Assembly (NCBI GenBank): GCA_024635625.1
Contig: JAGXIQ010000110.1
Span: forward strand, 1-45,040
DNA: 45,040 nucleotides
Reading direction: 5' to 3'
DNA from: Loktanella sp.
GTDB taxonomy: Bacteria; Pseudomonadota; Alphaproteobacteria; Rhodobacterales; Rhodobacteraceae
Both the position numbers and the translations under genes were made by a program. The notes below the pieces were generated by a model. It made no database searches. It was given only the letters and a program-made list of their open reading frames with translations, and was not told the origin of the DNA. Each line of letters opens with the position of its first letter. The first letter of the stretch is position 1. Positions 1 to 8,327 of this stretch are shown here, one piece after another.

Positions 1-25
1 TTCGCCACCTGACACAAGATTCCCA
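1..25 (+). repeat. IS630-type terminal repeat, inward-facing, lacking its first 3 bases
   Basis: This stretch (ttcgccacctgacacaag, then attccca) matches 23 of 25 bases of the left end of the IS630-family element at 44907-44934, and it is also similar to the copy at 1694-1721 on the other strand. The outermost GTG and the target TA would lie just outside the window. Similarity stops after the terminal repeat and no transposase follows, so this is a lone end, either of a non-autonomous element or of a decayed insertion. Confidence 0.6.
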
Positions 26-377
26 GTCTGCCTTTGGTGTGCCCTCGGTTGGTCGGACGAAGGTTTGGGGCAGCTATGCGGACAAACCCGACTTGTGCAG
101 GCGCGGCTCAAGCTTATGCTGAAAGCCCTTGCTCTCGCAGCGTTGGTTGTTTCGCGATGCTGCGATAGTTACCAGACCAGTCGTTAACGGTCCGGCAAAC
201 TCCGGAGCAGTTCAGACAGACTGCAACGATGCGCTTAGAACAGGGCATTGTTTCAAGCCGGAACACAATCAAGCCCCAAAAGTCACATGAAACAGTCTGG
301 TTAACGCCCTGTTAACCACAAAACTCCGCGTTACGCCTTTGTCCAGGAAGAGCAAAGATCCAGAATATGCAGTCATC
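26..377. other. Gene-free stretch before the Hint gene
   Basis: There is no convincing gene here. A 23-codon ORF at 116-187 (plus) begins with a hydrophobic run (MLKALALAALVVS) like the start of a signal peptide, then quickly stops; it may be the stump of a lost exported protein. Two GTTAAC motifs lie near 300 and 311. The gap is long for this gene-dense genome, which fits its position inside the IS-end-bracketed segment. Confidence 0.35.
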
Positions 378-1409
378 ATGACGACATTAAGCTTCTATGC
401 GCGCGGTGATGGTGCGTCTGCAAACAACGCTGCCCTGAATGTCGACCCACAGACACAGCAGGCGACTACGCTGATTACGTTCGATAGCGGACCCACAGGT
501 GACCTTGTTCTGGAGGCAAATGGCGGCGGCGTTGACCCTGACACCACCGTGACGATCAACGGCACCTCTTATAATTTCATAGTGGAGCAAACCGGCGACT
601 TGCCCCTTGGCAATGGCAAAGTGCCCGACGCTCTGGAAGGTAGTCAGGTCACCGTGATTTCGGTGGTCATCAACGGAAGTTACGAGCGGTTCTTCTTTGT
701 CACCGATGGCTCGGGCACGATGGCGTTGATGAATCAGTTCGGCAATGGTGCTGTTCCATTGACCAACGTGGATACTACGCCGACAGAGGTTTTCATCTGT
801 TACGGTGAGGGCACTGATATCCTCACGCCAACCGGCTACAAAAAGGCCGAACGCCTGCAACCCGGCGACCATGTGATGACGCTGGACAATGGCCCGCAGG
901 AAATCCTTTGGACCCGCACCAATCAACAACCGCTTGAGGCTGCCGAGGTGGATGCCAAACCTGTACTGATCAAAGCCGGGGCATTTGGCCCCGGTCGTCC
1001 GGAACGCGATCTGATTGTGTCGCCTCAGCACCGCTTGCTGGTGGGCGGCCAAGGCCAGCTGAGCGGGGCCTTTGACACGGAGGTTTTTGTTCCCGCCAAG
1101 GCGCTGACTGGCCTGCCCGGTATTCGGTTCATGCAGGGTAAACGCAACATTACGTGGATCCATTTCGCCTGCGCACGTCACGAAGTTGTCTTTGCCAACG
1201 GCTGCGCGTCTGAATCCTTGCTGTTGGGGCCGATTGCGGTGCAAGGGCTGACCGGCGTAGAAAAGGCGCATCTGGCCGCTCTGTTCGGCTCAGGCTCTGC
1301 ATCCCACACAGCCCTGAATGGACCACCGGCACGGGACTGTCTGACCCTGCGCGCCGCCCGCGATGGCATTTATGCCGGACGGAGCGCTCCGGTTGGCTTG
1401 GCGGCCTGA
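378..1409 (+). CDS. Hint (Hedgehog/intein-type) domain protein
   Basis: A 343-residue protein. Roughly residues 1-135 form a beta-rich, Asn/Gly/Thr-rich N-terminal region without a visible signal peptide. A Hint_2-type domain follows from about residue 141, starting CYGEGTDILTPTGYKKAERL and containing PGDHVMTLDNG, SPQHRLL (His near 218) and IHF/HEVVFANG. These match the Cys-start and TxxH-like blocks of the Hint fold that drives self-cleavage in inteins and hedgehog proteins. In roseobacters such domains often end secreted, acidic or repeat proteins; whether this one cleaves is unknown. I chose ATG 378 (MTTLSFYARGDG) over an in-frame TTG at 339; neither has a strong ribosome site. The gene lies between two inverted IS630-type ends, so it may be a passenger of a mobile unit. 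Confidence 0.75.
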   Translation: MTTLSFYARGDGASANNAALNVDPQTQQATTLITFDSGPTGDLVLEANGGGVDPDTTVTINGTSYNFIVEQTGDLPLGNGKVPDALEGSQVTVISVVINGSYERFFFVTDGSGTMALMNQFGNGAVPLTNVDTTPTEVFICYGEGTDILTPTGYKKAERLQPGDHVMTLDNGPQEILWTRTNQQPLEAAEVDAKPVLIKAGAFGPGRPERDLIVSPQHRLLVGGQGQLSGAFDTEVFVPAKALTGLPGIRFMQGKRNITWIHFACARHEVVFANGCASESLLLGPIAVQGLTGVEKAHLAALFGSGSASHTALNGPPARDCLTLRAARDGIYAGRSAPVGLAA

Positions 1410-1448
1410 CGAACATGTTGCTCGAGATCTTATCGCAGCGGCTTCTAT

Positions 1449-1700
1449 TTATGGGCAGCCATACTGCTCATCATAGTGGGTTTCGTACAATCCCTCAAAA
1501 CCAGCCAGTAAATCGTATAAGGTAAACGTCAGGTCTTTATTCAGCATCATGACATTCAGTTTTTCGCAGATGCAGCACAATCCGTGCTGCGCGCGCATGC
1601 TGCGCAGTTTTGAGATTTCCGCTTCGGGCTCCTAGCTATCATCTGACCATTTCGCTCGGGGGTACTGGACCCATGTCCGATACAATGCCTCAATGGGCAT
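1449..1700 (-). pseudogene. Small ORF with one in-frame stop, unknown family
   Basis: Reading the minus strand from ATG 1700 gives 22 codons (MPIEALYRTWVQYPRAKWSD and two more), an amber TAG, then 60 further codons in the same frame to TAA at 1449. The second part contains CCICEKLNVMMLNKDLTF and LYDLLAGFEGLYETHYDEQY. It looks protein-like: acidic and aromatic, with a CCxxC motif. I do not recognise the family. Either the gene was inactivated by the TAG, or translation starts after it (Met at codon 35). The proposed ATG lies inside the IS630-type end, so the 5' part may have been replaced by the insertion. Confidence 0.35.
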
Positions 1701-1721
1701 CTTATGTCAGGTGTCGAACAC
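1694..1721 (-). repeat. IS630-type terminal repeat, second copy
   Basis: Read on the minus strand this begins gtgttcgacacctgacataa and matches the IS630 end at 44907-44934 in 24 of 28 bases. It directly follows a TA (1722-1723), the dinucleotide that IS630/Tc1-mariner elements duplicate. Its orientation is opposite to the copy at 1-25, as expected for the two ends of one element spanning about 1.72 kb. No transposase lies between them. Confidence 0.6.
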
Positions 1722-1844
1722 TAGGATATGGTACAGCTTATCCGCAGGAGCGCTGCCAACGATGACGAGCAAGGGCAGGATTGGCAGGCACAGAACTGTC
1801 CAGATCGCATAGGGATGGGCAAGGATCGTTTTTAGACGTTGCAT
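1707..1844 (-). pseudogene. 5' stump of a ferric-reductase-like (MsrQ-type) membrane protein gene
   Basis: From ATG 1844 the minus strand encodes MQRLKTILAHPYAIWTVLCL and then PILPLLVIVG, SAPADKLYHI and LVFDT before a stop: 45 residues. The basic start, one transmembrane helix and the LYH motif resemble the N-terminus of rhodobacterial ferric-reductase-like transmembrane proteins (MsrQ/YedZ group), as I recall the family. Those proteins run to about 200 residues with several more helices and haem-binding histidines. Here the frame runs into the IS630-type end at 1722/1721 and stops within it. I infer disruption by insertion at the TA. The rest of the gene is not visible to the right and would be expected left of the window. 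The family call is moderate; the truncation is clear. Confidence 0.5.
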
Positions 1845-1999
1845 TTGGTCTCTCCGTCAGGCGCGTTACATGGGGGTGTTACGCAGCGCTGCGGCAACTC
1901 CGTCGCGGTAACTTAGAAAAAGTTGCGACGTTTCGTACTTGCCACGACGAGGCGGCGGTGCTGCAGTGCTGGTACCCTGTTTATTAATTGGTCGATCCG

Positions 2000-2647
2000 A
2001 TGCGCCTTTACCTGTCTTCACATCGCCTGGGCCGCCATGCGGACAGCTTACTGCGGCTTGTTGGCAACCGGCGCAACACCTTGGTGATCGGCAACGCGTT
2101 GGATTATATCCCTGCTGCCGCGCGTGCCGTCTATACTGCGACAACCTATGATCCTGTGGCAGAACTGAATGCCATTGGGCTGCATGCAAGTTGGCTAGAC
2201 TTACGTGACTACGTCGGATCCCCGATCCGTTTGCACGATCAGTTGACCACCTGCGGGTTGGTCTGGGTGTTGGGCGGCAATGCTTTTGTGTTGCGTCGCG
2301 CCATGCGGGCCAGCGGCTTTGATGGGGTGATCCACGGGCTGCTGTCGCAGGATGCACTGGTCTACGGCGGATTTAGCGCTGGGGCGATTGTGACGGCACC
2401 GACGCTGCGCGGCCTCGATCTGATGGACGACCCCGCCATCGGCACATGGGGGGGGGAAGTGATTTCCTACGAAGGTCTGAACCTCTTTCCCAAATCTGTT
2501 GTGCCCCATGTTCAGTCTGACCATCGGGAAACAAGCACCGCTGACAGCGCAGCCCATTGGCTGACTGAAAACAACATGCCTTTTGTGGGTCTGCAGGACG
2601 GTCAGGTTATCGTGGTGGACGGCGATGAAACAACGCTACTGGCCTGA
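2000..2647 (+). CDS. Peptidase E-like (S51 family) protein
   Basis: A 215-residue protein of the class-I glutamine-amidotransferase-like fold. Peptidase E cleaves dipeptides with N-terminal Asp in the cytoplasm. It shows a WVLGGNAFVL strand-turn and the nucleophile elbow GGFSAGAIV (Ser near 126), with candidate histidines in VVPHVQSDHRET (170 and 175); these match the Ser-His arrangement of S51 enzymes. Length is close to the usual 220-230. ATG 2000 (MRLYLSSHRLG) is preferred to a TTG at 1988; the ribosome site is weak. The stop codon abuts that of the convergent bpt gene (TGATCA at 2645-2650). Some members of this clan are cyanophycinases, but size and motifs fit peptidase E better. Confidence 0.75.
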   Translation: MRLYLSSHRLGRHADSLLRLVGNRRNTLVIGNALDYIPAAARAVYTATTYDPVAELNAIGLHASWLDLRDYVGSPIRLHDQLTTCGLVWVLGGNAFVLRRAMRASGFDGVIHGLLSQDALVYGGFSAGAIVTAPTLRGLDLMDDPAIGTWGGEVISYEGLNLFPKSVVPHVQSDHRETSTADSAAHWLTENNMPFVGLQDGQVIVVDGDETTLLA

Positions 2648-3475
2648 TCAGCGCATCACGCTTTTACCATTGGGCAGATTGATGCGTGCCACTTGTTCAG
2701 CGATCGGATCAGTCGACAGCGGATGCAAAGCAGAGTCGTAGCCGTCGGGGTCGCCAATAGGTGACCAGATTCCGTCGCGGTGGATTTCAAGCGCGGCAAA
2801 GTTCGCCTTATATCCCATCTTCGGGCTGCCAGGCACCCAATAGCCCAAGTAGACATAAGGCAGGCCTAGTTCCCGCGCGACAGCCACGTGATCAAGGATA
2901 AGAAAACTGCCGGGGCTATAGCGTTCCAGTTCTGGCGCGAAAAACGAATAGACCATCGACAGTCCGTCATCGAGGATATCCGTCAGACACGCGGCCACCG
3001 GACCAGCATCCCGGTCATTCACATCGGTGTATTCGATCAGACGCGACCGGACCGGTGTTTCCTCGACCATGGCGGCGAATTCGAACATGTCCATGTCGGC
3101 CATGCCACCGTCCGCGTGGCGCGCATCCAGATAGCGGCGAAAAAGCTCGTATTGATCTTCGGTCGCCCAAGGCGAAGTTGCACGCCGCTTTAGGTTCGCA
3201 TTACGCTTCAGCACACGCCGCTGGCTACGGGTCGGCAGAAAGTCCGCAACCCGAATACGGGCTGACATGCAGGCGCTGCACTCTGCACAAGAGGGGCGAT
3301 ACAAGACGTTTTGCGATCGCCGAAATCCTTGTTTTGAAAGCGCATCGTTGAGAGACGTCGCGCCCTCTCCCTGCAAGGCAGTGAACAGCTTCCGTTCCAT
3401 CCGGCCCTCAAGATAGGGGCAAGGCTGCGGTGCCGTAACGTAAAATTGCGGCGTTGGGGGCAGAAGATGGCGCAT
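2648..3475 (-). CDS. bpt: Aspartate/glutamate leucyltransferase
   Basis: A 275-residue Leu/Phe- or Arg-tRNA-protein transferase of the bacterial ATE family. Bpt adds leucine from Leu-tRNA to proteins with N-terminal Asp or Glu, marking them for ClpS/ClpAP degradation. The family's Cys-rich N-terminus ([12 protein letters not shown]) is followed by [19 protein letters not shown] and later by the GNAT-like block [20 protein letters not shown]. The open frame extends further upstream, but family alignments start at [14 protein letters not shown], which places the start at 3475. It is the last gene of a minus-strand run after DUF2852 and RDD genes, with a 105-base gap to the RDD gene. Confidence 0.93.
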   Translation of the reverse strand: MRHLLPPTPQFYVTAPQPCPYLEGRMERKLFTALQGEGATSLNDALSKQGFRRSQNVLYRPSCAECSACMSARIRVADFLPTRSQRRVLKRNANLKRRATSPWATEDQYELFRRYLDARHADGGMADMDMFEFAAMVEETPVRSRLIEYTDVNDRDAGPVAACLTDILDDGLSMVYSFFAPELERYSPGSFLILDHVAVARELGLPYVYLGYWVPGSPKMGYKANFAALEIHRDGIWSPIGDPDGYDSALHPLSTDPIAEQVARINLPNGKSVMR

Positions 3476-3580
3476 ACCCTTTAGATTGGGGCGTTGCAGG
3501 GGAACTGGCAAGCCCCCGAAAAGGGGGAATTGTTCAGAGTGCGGAATTGCGCCAACCAGATTGGGCCAGCGCAAATCACT

Positions 3581-4036
3581 TTAGACCGGTTTATTGATCG
3601 CCGTGGTGCCGAGCAACATGTCGCTAAGCCCTTGCCCGCGTGGCGTCAGGGCCATCATGCCGATGCTGATCAACTGTAAGGGGGCAGTCACGACGGACAC
3701 CGTATAGCCCAGCGTGTGCAACATGGCTGTGGTGCTGTTCAAACGGTCGCCGTTCAGGTCGCGCAGTTCGATCCCCATCAGGCGCATTCCCCATGTGGCG
3801 GACCGGGCTGCAATGGTGAACCAACGGTACAGAAAGCCGATGACCAACATCAGCACCGGAAAAAAGAACAACGCCGTAAAGGCGGTAAATGGCACGATCA
3901 GCAGTGACGCAATCAATACTAACGTCACATCCACAAGCCACGCCAGCGCCCGCTTCGTCGGCACGCGCGCATAAAAATCGGCATCGTGGTCCGGATCGGG
4001 CAAACCGTTCAAAAGGGACATAGGGGCGGTCGTCAT
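3581..4036 (-). CDS. RDD-family membrane protein
   Basis: A 151-residue integral membrane protein. After about 30 soluble residues it carries the RDD-like start (VPTKRALAWLVDVTLVLIAS), two strongly hydrophobic segments through about residue 80, a basic stretch (SATWGMRLMGIELRD), and a third hydrophobic region near the end (PLQLISIGMMALTPRGQGLS). The closing GLSDMLLGT is typical of RDD proteins, some of which transport Na+ or other solutes; no function is assigned here. Start ATG 4036 is chosen because AAGGA lies 8 bases upstream. It lies 60 bases after the DUF2852 gene and precedes bpt on the same strand. Confidence 0.85.
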   Translation of the reverse strand: MTTAPMSLLNGLPDPDHDADFYARVPTKRALAWLVDVTLVLIASLLIVPFTAFTALFFFPVLMLVIGFLYRWFTIAARSATWGMRLMGIELRDLNGDRLNSTTAMLHTLGYTVSVVTAPLQLISIGMMALTPRGQGLSDMLLGTTAINKPV

Positions 4037-4096
4037 TAGGATCATCCTTGAACTGAGGCGGAGTGGCGGCCCGTGATCGGGGCCGCCCATCGGTCC

Positions 4097-4522
4097 TTAT
4101 TTCTCGTCGCGCGGCTCTTGCACGGCGGTATCGTCCTTGCGGTCGGCCATGAACTGGTCGAACTCGGCCTTGTCCTTGGCATCGCGCAGACGACCCAAGA
4201 AATCAGAGAAGCTGTCCTGCTCTTCCTGCAAGCGGCGCAGGGTTTCTTCCTTGTAGGCGTCAAACGCCCGGTTGCCAGAGGACTGCATCACGCTGCCACC
4301 AAAGGGACGGGACATGGCGCGGACGGGGGTGTTACGGGAAAACATGCGTTTGCTCCAGATCATATAAGCCAGAAGGGCGAGGCCCGCAGGCCACACAAGG
4401 ACAAAACCCGCAATCATCGCGGCGATCCACGCGCCACGGCCACGGGCATCAAGCCAAGCTTCGGCGCGGCGCAGCCAGACCATCGGGCCAGAGGCTGCCG
4501 GGTAAGTAGGTGTCGAATACAT
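4097..4522 (-). CDS. DUF2852 membrane-associated protein
   Basis: A 141-residue alphaproteobacterial protein. It has an amphipathic start, a single transmembrane helix (WIAAMIAGFVLVWPAGLALL), the motif IWSKRMF after the helix, and a charged C-terminal coiled coil (EETLRRLQEEQDSFSDFLGR ... AEFDQFMADRK). This pattern is characteristic of DUF2852, which has no established role. The start at ATG 4522 is supported by AGGAG seven bases upstream; the open frame to 4561 is probably not translated. First gene of the run DUF2852-RDD-bpt. Confidence 0.88.
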   Translation of the reverse strand: MYSTPTYPAASGPMVWLRRAEAWLDARGRGAWIAAMIAGFVLVWPAGLALLAYMIWSKRMFSRNTPVRAMSRPFGGSVMQSSGNRAFDAYKEETLRRLQEEQDSFSDFLGRLRDAKDKAEFDQFMADRKDDTAVQEPRDEK

Positions 4523-4926
4523 CTGTGTGCTCCTGTCGGGTTGGATGTAAATGCTTTTCACATTACCGATATGAGGATGCAGCCTTGACCTCGCAAGGGG
4601 CGATGTGAAGGTTTTTTACATAGACGAGATTTACGGTGCAAAATCAGGTGTTTGGGCCTCCTAAATTATCGGTGAATTTTCCGGTAAGATGAAAAAGACA
4701 TGTCGTGGCGACCCAGCTGCAGGCCAAAGGGTGTCGCATTTCCATAACGGCAGGGCGAATAACACCTGTACCCCATGACGGCGCCGATAGAACAGATATT
4801 ACCATTGGCAAAGCCGGTCTTGCCCACGGGGCGATGATGTCCAAGCGCATCATGGGTTCGCCCACTGCCCATTTCGCGAGCTTCGTGTCGTCCTGTGGCT
4901 CGCTCGTTCTGACGACCAATTCCGCG
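4523..4926. other. Gene-free stretch, part of a 659-base gap
   Basis: Several overlapping short frames exist on both strands (for example 4644-4919 minus and 4705-4947 plus). None has a good ribosome site or a recognisable motif, and they are mutually exclusive. With the frameshifted gene next to it (4927-5099), the gap reads like decayed coding sequence rather than a regulatory region. The 3' half of the gap must also hold the glnE promoter, which I could not identify with confidence. Confidence 0.4.
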
Positions 4927-5099
4927 TCATCGTTTTCTGCATGCTAAAAGGTCAGTGACATTGACGTTTGGCAGGTGGTGCAAGCGGTGGCAGTAGATAC
5001 TTGCGTCCCCCTGCGGATCTATGCGGCCATTCTGACGGGGACAGCATTCAGCCCAGCTTGCTGCAAAGCGGCAATGACGCGCTTCAAATGCTTGCTCAT
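4927..5099 (-). pseudogene. Small gene with a frameshift, unknown family
   Basis: From ATG 5099, with AGGA about 7 bases upstream, the minus strand reads MSKHLKRVIAALQQAGLNAV, then PVRMAA and a TAG. Shifting frame by one base just before the TAG restores a protein-like reading, IDPQGDASIYCHRLHHLPNV then NVTDLLACRKR, to a TGA at 4927. The total of 173 bases is not a multiple of three, consistent with a single-base indel in a gene of about 57 codons. I do not recognise the family. A base-calling error would give the same picture. Confidence 0.35.
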
Positions 5100-5181
5100 C
5101 CGGTATCCTGCTGCCACCCTTAACCTATCGGCGATCCGGGGTGGATTTTCCAACCTGCTCTACCAGACGAAAGACTGAACA

Positions 5182-7953
5182 ATGACCGTTGCTGCCCGTA
5201 TGACGCGCCACCCGCGCCCCTATGACAAAGACCGGGGGGCTGACGCGCTGGGTGCCGTGCCTTGGGCACAAGGCGCGTTGAAAGACTTGATCGTGGGCAC
5301 CGGTGGGTGCAGCCCCTATCTGGCCGGCCTGATCGCAAGCGAGGCTGATTGGCTTGAAAGCGCCGCGACGGACCCAGAGGGCGCACTCGCGGCGACGTTG
5401 GCTGTAATTGAGACTATCCCTTTTGCCGACCTTGGCCCCGGGTTGCGGCAGGCCAAACGTCAGGTCGCGTTGCTGACTGCCCTTTGCGACCTTGGCGGCG
5501 TCTGGCCCTTGGCGACCGTCACGCAAGCCTTGACCGATCTTGCCGCTGCGAGCGTGCAGGCCTGCATCATACCGTTGGTCGGTGCAGAGATCGCTAGGGG
5601 CAAGCTGCCGGGGTTGATTGCAGAAGATGCGGCCAATGCCGGTGGCATGGTCGTCCTCGCTATGGGTAAGCAGGGCGCGGGGGAATTGAACTACTCCTCC
5701 GACATCGACTTGATCTGTTTGTTCGACGATGACCGCTTTGCACCAGAAGATACGGCCAACGCCCGCGCCGCCTTCGTGCGGGTTACGCGCCGCATGTGTG
5801 CCTTGTTGTCGGATAATACCGGCGACGGCTACGTGTTTCGCACCGATCTGCGACTGCGCCCCGATGCCTCGGTTATGCCGGTCTGCCTGTCGATGACGGC
5901 GGCAGAGCGATACTACGAAAGTGTGGGGCGCACTTGGGAACGGGCAGCTTATATCAAGGCGGCCCCTTGCGCCGGTGACTTTGCTGCGGGTCAACGGTTC
6001 CTTGATATTTTGCGCCCCTTTGTGTGGCGCAAACATCTCGATTTTGCAGCCATTCAGGACGCCCACGACATGCGTCTACGCATCCGTGATCACAAGGGGT
6101 TGGGTGGCAAGCTGGCGCTTGAAGGTCACAATATGAAACTTGGTCGGGGTGGCATCCGCGAAATCGAGTTTTTCACCCAAACGCATCAACTGATCGCGGG
6201 CGGTCGCGAAACCAGTTTGCGGGTGCGTGGCACGGTCGAGGGACTCTCACGGCTTTGTGACGCTGCTTGGATCCCGGGCGATTTGCGCGACCACCTAATC
6301 GACCACTACACTGCCCACCGCACGGTGGAGCATCGGCTTCAAATGATAGCCGACGCCCAGACCCATAGTTTGCCAACCGACGCCGCAGGATTTGATCGGC
6401 TGGCCGCGTTCATGGACATGGATACAGATACGTTACGGGCTGACTTGACGACGCGACTGACGCAGGTCCATGCCTTGACCGAAGGCTTCTTTGCCCCAGA
6501 CGCCCCCCGCACCGCCGAAACCGCCGATTGGGGGCAGGACATCACATCGCGTTGGCCCGCATATCCGGCCCTACGCACGGATCGCGCAGCCCAGATATTT
6601 CAGCGCTTGCGTCCTGACATCCTGACCCGCTTGGCCGAGGCTGCAAAACCCGACGAGGCGTTAATCAACTTCGACGCATTCCTCGCTGGTCTGCCCGCTG
6701 GTGTGCAGCTGTTTTCCCTGTTCGAGGCAAGCCCAGCGCTGACCCAGCTGATTGTTGACATCTGCGCCACTGCACCTGCCTTGGCGCAGTACCTCTCGCG
6801 CAACGCAGGCGTCCTTGATGCGGTGATTGGCGGTGATTTCTTTGCGGACTGGCCAGGTGCCGCAGCCCTGAAAGACAGCTTAACCGCCACAATCGCCGAC
6901 ACTGACGATTTTGAGACAGCGCTCAACACAGCAAGGCGCTGGGCACGCGAATGGCACTTTCGGATTGGCGTGCATCACCTACGCGGGTTGACCGACGCCG
7001 CGACCAGTGGTCAGCACTACGCCGATTTGGCTGAGGCCGTTATCGCGGGTATCTGGCCCGTGGTTGTCGCCGATTTTACCCGCCGCCATGGTCCGCCACC
7101 GGGGCAGGGCGCTGTTGTTATGGGGATGGGCTCTTTGGGTGCAGGACGACTGAATGCGTTGTCGGACGTGGATCTGATCGTCATCTACGACGCTGACGTC
7201 TGGGGCAATTCGAGCGGCCCGCGCCCGCTGCCGGTGCGCAGCTATTACGCACGACTGACGCAGACACTGGTGACGGCGCTTTCGGCACCGATGGCTGACG
7301 GACGTCTGTACGAGGTCGACATGCGCCTGCGCCCGTCTGGCAAACAGGGGCCAGTCGCGACGTCATTGGCAGCCTTCCGGGACTACCAACAAGAGGAGGC
7401 ATGGACATGGGAGCACCTCGCCCTGACCCGGGCCAGACCGATTGCAGGTGCCATGGTCTTAGCGACGGGAATAGAGGCGTTTCGCCGCACGCTGCTGGCC
7501 CAAAAGGGTCGTGGGCCGACAGTCACCGCAGACGTCGCAGATATGCGAACCCGATTGGCGGTTGCGAAACCCGCCGAAGGCGTATGGGATGCCAAGATGG
7601 GACAAGGGCGACTGATGGATATCGAATTGTTTGCCCAGACAGCGGCTCTTGTCACCGGATCGGTTCTGCGCGATGTCCCAAGTCAGATTGCTGCCGGTGT
7701 TTCAGGGGAATGGCTTACCAAGGAAGACGGCGACGCGCTTTCCGATGCCGCTGATCTGTTTTGGCGCTTGCAGGCCGCTGGCCGGTTGTTAACCGGTGGC
7801 GTGCTGGACCCTGATGCATTGGGCGAGGGCGGTCGCCGCTTCGTTCTGCGCGAAACCGGCTTTGACACGATGGAAGAATTGGAAACCGCCATGACAGATG
7901 CTGCCACTGCCGCCGATCGCGTGATCACTGCCCGCCTTAAGGCCGCATCGTGA
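5182..7953 (+). CDS. glnE: Bifunctional glutamine synthetase adenylyltransferase/adenylyl-removing enzyme
   Basis: A 923-residue cytoplasmic enzyme that adds AMP to, or removes it by phosphorolysis from, a tyrosine of glutamine synthetase, under control of PII and glutamine. Two nucleotidyltransferase domains are visible. The N-terminal one (about 160-185) has GKQGAGELNYSSDIDLICLF, with Asp174/Asp176 as metal ligands; in E. coli this half removes AMP. The C-terminal one (about 645-670) has MGMGSLGAGRLNALSDVDLI and attaches AMP. Both keep the GSxxxGxxxxxSDxD signature, so both activities should be intact. Length matches the family (about 950). The ribosome site is weak. The stop overlaps the start of the next small gene (GTGA), suggesting translational coupling. 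Confidence 0.96.
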   Translation: MTVAARMTRHPRPYDKDRGADALGAVPWAQGALKDLIVGTGGCSPYLAGLIASEADWLESAATDPEGALAATLAVIETIPFADLGPGLRQAKRQVALLTALCDLGGVWPLATVTQALTDLAAASVQACIIPLVGAEIARGKLPGLIAEDAANAGGMVVLAMGKQGAGELNYSSDIDLICLFDDDRFAPEDTANARAAFVRVTRRMCALLSDNTGDGYVFRTDLRLRPDASVMPVCLSMTAAERYYESVGRTWERAAYIKAAPCAGDFAAGQRFLDILRPFVWRKHLDFAAIQDAHDMRLRIRDHKGLGGKLALEGHNMKLGRGGIREIEFFTQTHQLIAGGRETSLRVRGTVEGLSRLCDAAWIPGDLRDHLIDHYTAHRTVEHRLQMIADAQTHSLPTDAAGFDRLAAFMDMDTDTLRADLTTRLTQVHALTEGFFAPDAPRTAETADWGQDITSRWPAYPALRTDRAAQIFQRLRPDILTRLAEAAKPDEALINFDAFLAGLPAGVQLFSLFEASPALTQLIVDICATAPALAQYLSRNAGVLDAVIGGDFFADWPGAAALKDSLTATIADTDDFETALNTARRWAREWHFRIGVHHLRGLTDAATSGQHYADLAEAVIAGIWPVVVADFTRRHGPPPGQGAVVMGMGSLGAGRLNALSDVDLIVIYDADVWGNSSGPRPLPVRSYYARLTQTLVTALSAPMADGRLYEVDMRLRPSGKQGPVATSLAAFRDYQQEEAWTWEHLALTRARPIAGAMVLATGIEAFRRTLLAQKGRGPTVTADVADMRTRLAVAKPAEGVWDAKMGQGRLMDIELFAQTAALVTGSVLRDVPSQIAAGVSGEWLTKEDGDALSDAADLFWRLQAAGRLLTGGVLDPDALGEGGRRFVLRETGFDTMEELETAMTDAATAADRVITARLKAAS

Positions 7954-8216
7954 AAGGTGACTCGCTTGATCCCGCTGCCTTGATCCAAGAAGCGTATCGT
8001 ATTGAAGGGATCACGGCACACGACTGCCGCGTGATCTTCCTTGACTGGGCTTTGAAGGGGGACGCATCCGATGACTTGCGCGCACGGATCGCGGCATTGC
8101 TAAAGCAATACGCCAGTGAACCTGCGGACCATCCGATGACGCAAACCCTGCAGGCTGGCTTGTCAGATGCACCCGCTGCTCGCCGTCGCGGTGGTAGATC
8201 TGGACGTATTGAATAG
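7950..8216 (+). CDS. Small conserved-looking protein downstream of glnE
   Basis: An 88-residue predicted cytoplasmic protein starting at GTG 7950, which overlaps the glnE stop by four bases (GTGA). It contains ITAHDCRVIFLDWALKGDA and an alpha-helical middle, and ends in a basic tail (PAARRRGGRSGRIE). I recall similar short genes after glnE in rhodobacters but no function. The tight overlap argues that it is translated with glnE. No membrane segment or signal peptide is visible. Confidence 0.65.
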   Translation: MKGDSLDPAALIQEAYRIEGITAHDCRVIFLDWALKGDASDDLRARIAALLKQYASEPADHPMTQTLQAGLSDAPAARRRGGRSGRIE

Positions 8217-8277
8217 GGCGTCACGCATCCCTTCTTCTCGTATTCAGTATCCCGGGGGTGCGGCGGCTGGCCCTCGC

Positions 8278-8304
8278 GGATCGGCTCGCGTAGCTAGCCG
8301 ATCC
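8278..8304. terminator. Hairpin between convergent genes
   Basis: A perfect 9-base inverted repeat (GGATCGGCT at 8278-8286, AGCCGATCC at 8296-8304) with a 9-base loop sits between the glnE-partner gene and the end of eda. There is no clear T-run on either side, so it may act as a weak bidirectional terminator or as a stabilising 3' hairpin. Confidence 0.45.
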
Positions 8305-8327
8305 TTCAAGTAGGGAACATGTGGGTC

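Noticed and set aside
1781..1987. A 68-codon plus-strand frame before peptidase E
   Set aside because: It lies opposite the MsrQ-like stump and through the likely promoter region, and its sequence is not protein-like.
4644..4947. Overlapping frames of 91 codons (minus) and 80 codons (plus) in the gap before glnE
   Set aside because: No motif, no good ribosome site, and the two exclude each other; recorded only as part of the gene-free stretch.
5125..6066. A 313-codon open frame on the minus strand inside glnE, and a similar 294-codon one at 387-1271 inside the Hint gene
   Set aside because: Both are shadows of clear genes on the opposite strand, lack ribosome sites and recognisable motifs, and arise from the high GC at third positions.
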